Part shown: piece after piece, positions 22,447 to 23,609 of the stretch
Layout: every line of letters begins with the position of its first letter
Numbering within the stretch: the first letter of the stretch is position 1
DNA from: JBJXHC01 sp046160825
GTDB lineage: Bacteria > Bacteroidota > Ignavibacteria > UBA10030 > UBA6906
Assembly: GCA_046160825.1 (NCBI GenBank)
Contig: JBJXHC010000066.1
Location: 1-23,609 of the forward strand
DNA: 23,609 bases
Direction: 5' to 3'
The notes under the pieces: generated by a model
Databases searched by the model: none
Told to the model about the DNA's origin: nothing
Seen by the model: the letters and a program-made list of their open reading frames with translations, nothing else
Position numbers and translations under genes: made by a program

Positions 22447-23609
22447 ATGAAAAGCCCGATCGTCGCAATACAGCGGTTCTTCAGTAACCTTGGCCCTGTG
22501 GAGCAGGCCCAGATGGTTTCCTCGACGGCAGTGATTGTGTCGATGGCCACCATCGTGGCGTCGATGTTCGCGACCAACCAGGAACCGCGGCCGATGGATT
22601 TCATCAGTGTCCTCACGGTGGGACTGATCGGCTATATGAGTGTCTATTTCTCACTGACGTACAGCCGGCAACTCGACGCTCAGCGCAAGCAGCTTCTCGC
22701 CCTCAACACCATCGCCGAGGCGGTCAACAAAGTCGTCCAACTTGACCTCGTCCTTCAAACTGCCCTCACAAAAACCACGGAACTTCTCAGCACACCATTC
22801 GGCTGGATTTACATGCTCGAAGGACAAACCATTGTGCTGAAGTGTTCCCGTGGCACCACTATTGATTTCTTTGCGACACAAACGCCAAGCACAAAGTCAC
22901 CCTCGACATGGCTGCACCAGCCACGTGTTCAACGCGAACGATTGAACGAAACCATCGGCCATATTCCTCTTCCTCTCAAAAGTCTTGGCATTCAGTTCTG
23001 GGCTTCCATACCGTTGAAGGCCAAAGAGCACGTCGTCGGTACGTTGATCGTTGCAGGCGAAGACTTTGACATGTTCACCGGCAAGCAGGCCGAGTTGATG
23101 GAAGCATTCGGCAACCAGATCAGCGTTGCGGTAAACAACGCACAATTGTTCGAACGCGTCAAACAGTCCGAGCGTCAATATGCCGACTTGTTCGAAAACT
23201 CCCCCGACATCTACCTGCACATAAGCCGTGAGCATACCATCCTCGGCTGCAACAAAACCGGTGCGGATATGCTCGGCTATACAAAACATGAACTTGTGAA
23301 GAAACCATTTGAAGAGTTCTTTGTGCCGGATCGCCAGGAGGCGGTGCGAACAATGCTCGCCACTATGTTCACTCAGGGACTTGGCGCGAAGGATGTGGAA
23401 GAACAGATGGTGAAGAAAGACGGCGGGCGACTTTTTGTGAACCTTAACTCCTCCCTGGTTTTTGATGAGAGGGGTACGAGTATCAACGCGCGCATCGTTG
23501 CACGGGATATCAGCGAACGAAAGAAGATGGAGGGGGCAATCCTGCATGCACAGAAGATCGACAGCATCGGCAATCTTGCCGGTGGTATCGCGCACGATTT
23601 CAATAACAT
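22447..23609 (+). CDS. Membrane GAF-PAS sensor histidine kinase, N-terminal part (runs off window)
   Basis: 387 codons are in the window and the frame stays open at the end. Two hydrophobic segments (about 23-43 and 52-73) anchor it in the inner membrane with a very short periplasmic loop. A helical linker leads to a GAF domain (about 80-235) and a PAS domain (about 242-360, with YADLFENSPDIYLHIS and the PAC end ARDISERKKMEG). The phosphorylation box QKIDSIGNLAGGIAHDFNN begins the HisKA domain, with His383 as the phosphate acceptor. The GGIAHDFNN form is typical of kinases related to NtrB and hybrid kinases. The ATPase domain and any receiver lie beyond the window. It follows the HU terminator, so it is a new unit. 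No ribosome binding site precedes ATG 22447; ATG 22513 (with GGAG 11 bases upstream) is an alternative. Confidence 0.9.
   Translation, partial: MKSPIVAIQRFFSNLGPVEQAQMVSSTAVIVSMATIVASMFATNQEPRPMDFISVLTVGLIGYMSVYFSLTYSRQLDAQRKQLLALNTIAEAVNKVVQLDLVLQTALTKTTELLSTPFGWIYMLEGQTIVLKCSRGTTIDFFATQTPSTKSPSTWLHQPRVQRERLNETIGHIPLPLKSLGIQFWASIPLKAKEHVVGTLIVAGEDFDMFTGKQAELMEAFGNQISVAVNNAQLFERVKQSERQYADLFENSPDIYLHISREHTILGCNKTGADMLGYTKHELVKKPFEEFFVPDRQEAVRTMLATMFTQGLGAKDVEEQMVKKDGGRLFVNLNSSLVFDERGTSINARIVARDISERKKMEGAILHAQKIDSIGNLAGGIAHDFNN

Noticed and set aside
1..23609. CRISPR array
   Set aside because: No regularly spaced direct repeats of 20-40 bases were seen by reading; the only periodic sequence is the 9-base tract near the left edge.

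Overview
This window comes from a bacterial chromosome, most likely a member of the Bacteroidota/Chlorobiota/Ignavibacteriota (FCB) superphylum. The best evidence is a 999-residue secreted protein whose C-terminus is a classical type IX secretion (Por) sorting domain, with the YPNPFNP motif followed by a beta-rich tail. Most of the window has moderate GC content (by eye a little above 50%). The leftmost 4.1 kb is visibly more AT-rich. The genus cannot be named from this sequence.

Positions 1-4.1 kb look like accessory DNA. The window opens inside an IS3-family OrfA transposase start (minus strand). After a gene-poor stretch come a MORN-repeat protein, a complete tyrosine recombinase, and, just upstream of the recombinase, the 5' two-thirds of a tRNA-Pro(GGG) gene whose T-arm and 3' acceptor strand are missing. 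That fragment is a probable attachment-site scar. Beyond it lie two overlapping minus-strand genes; the first encodes a HEPN-like protein with an R-x4-H motif and has its own good promoter. These genes are the best candidates for an undescribed defence or toxin-like module.

Positions 4.1-10.8 kb hold truA, preceded by a MocR/GntR-aminotransferase regulator (minus strand). Divergent from the regulator is a tightly packed six-gene run: DMT/EamA exporter, ATP-grasp ligase, PhzF-like isomerase, cupin, and two DinB-like proteins. Overlaps of the ATGA type and gaps of a few bases mark most of it as an operon. Its composition (regulator, ligase, isomerase, cupin, transporter, thiol-transferase-fold proteins) suggests an uncharacterised small-molecule pathway with export.

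Positions 10.8-16 kb carry the large T9SS-secreted protein and, convergent with it, a two-gene unit of an Asp-box (BNR/YCF48-like) exported protein and an SRPBCC-like protein.

Positions 16-23.6 kb are core genes on the plus strand. They are a fused E2-E1 2-oxoglutarate dehydrogenase of the actinobacterial Kgd/OdhA architecture, a DinG/XPD-type Fe-S helicase, an HU-family nucleoid protein with a clear terminator, and the N-terminal part of a membrane GAF-PAS histidine kinase that runs off the window. Seven promoter candidates share a TTGxxx / 16-17 bp / TAxxTT layout, and several of them decide the start codon of the gene downstream.
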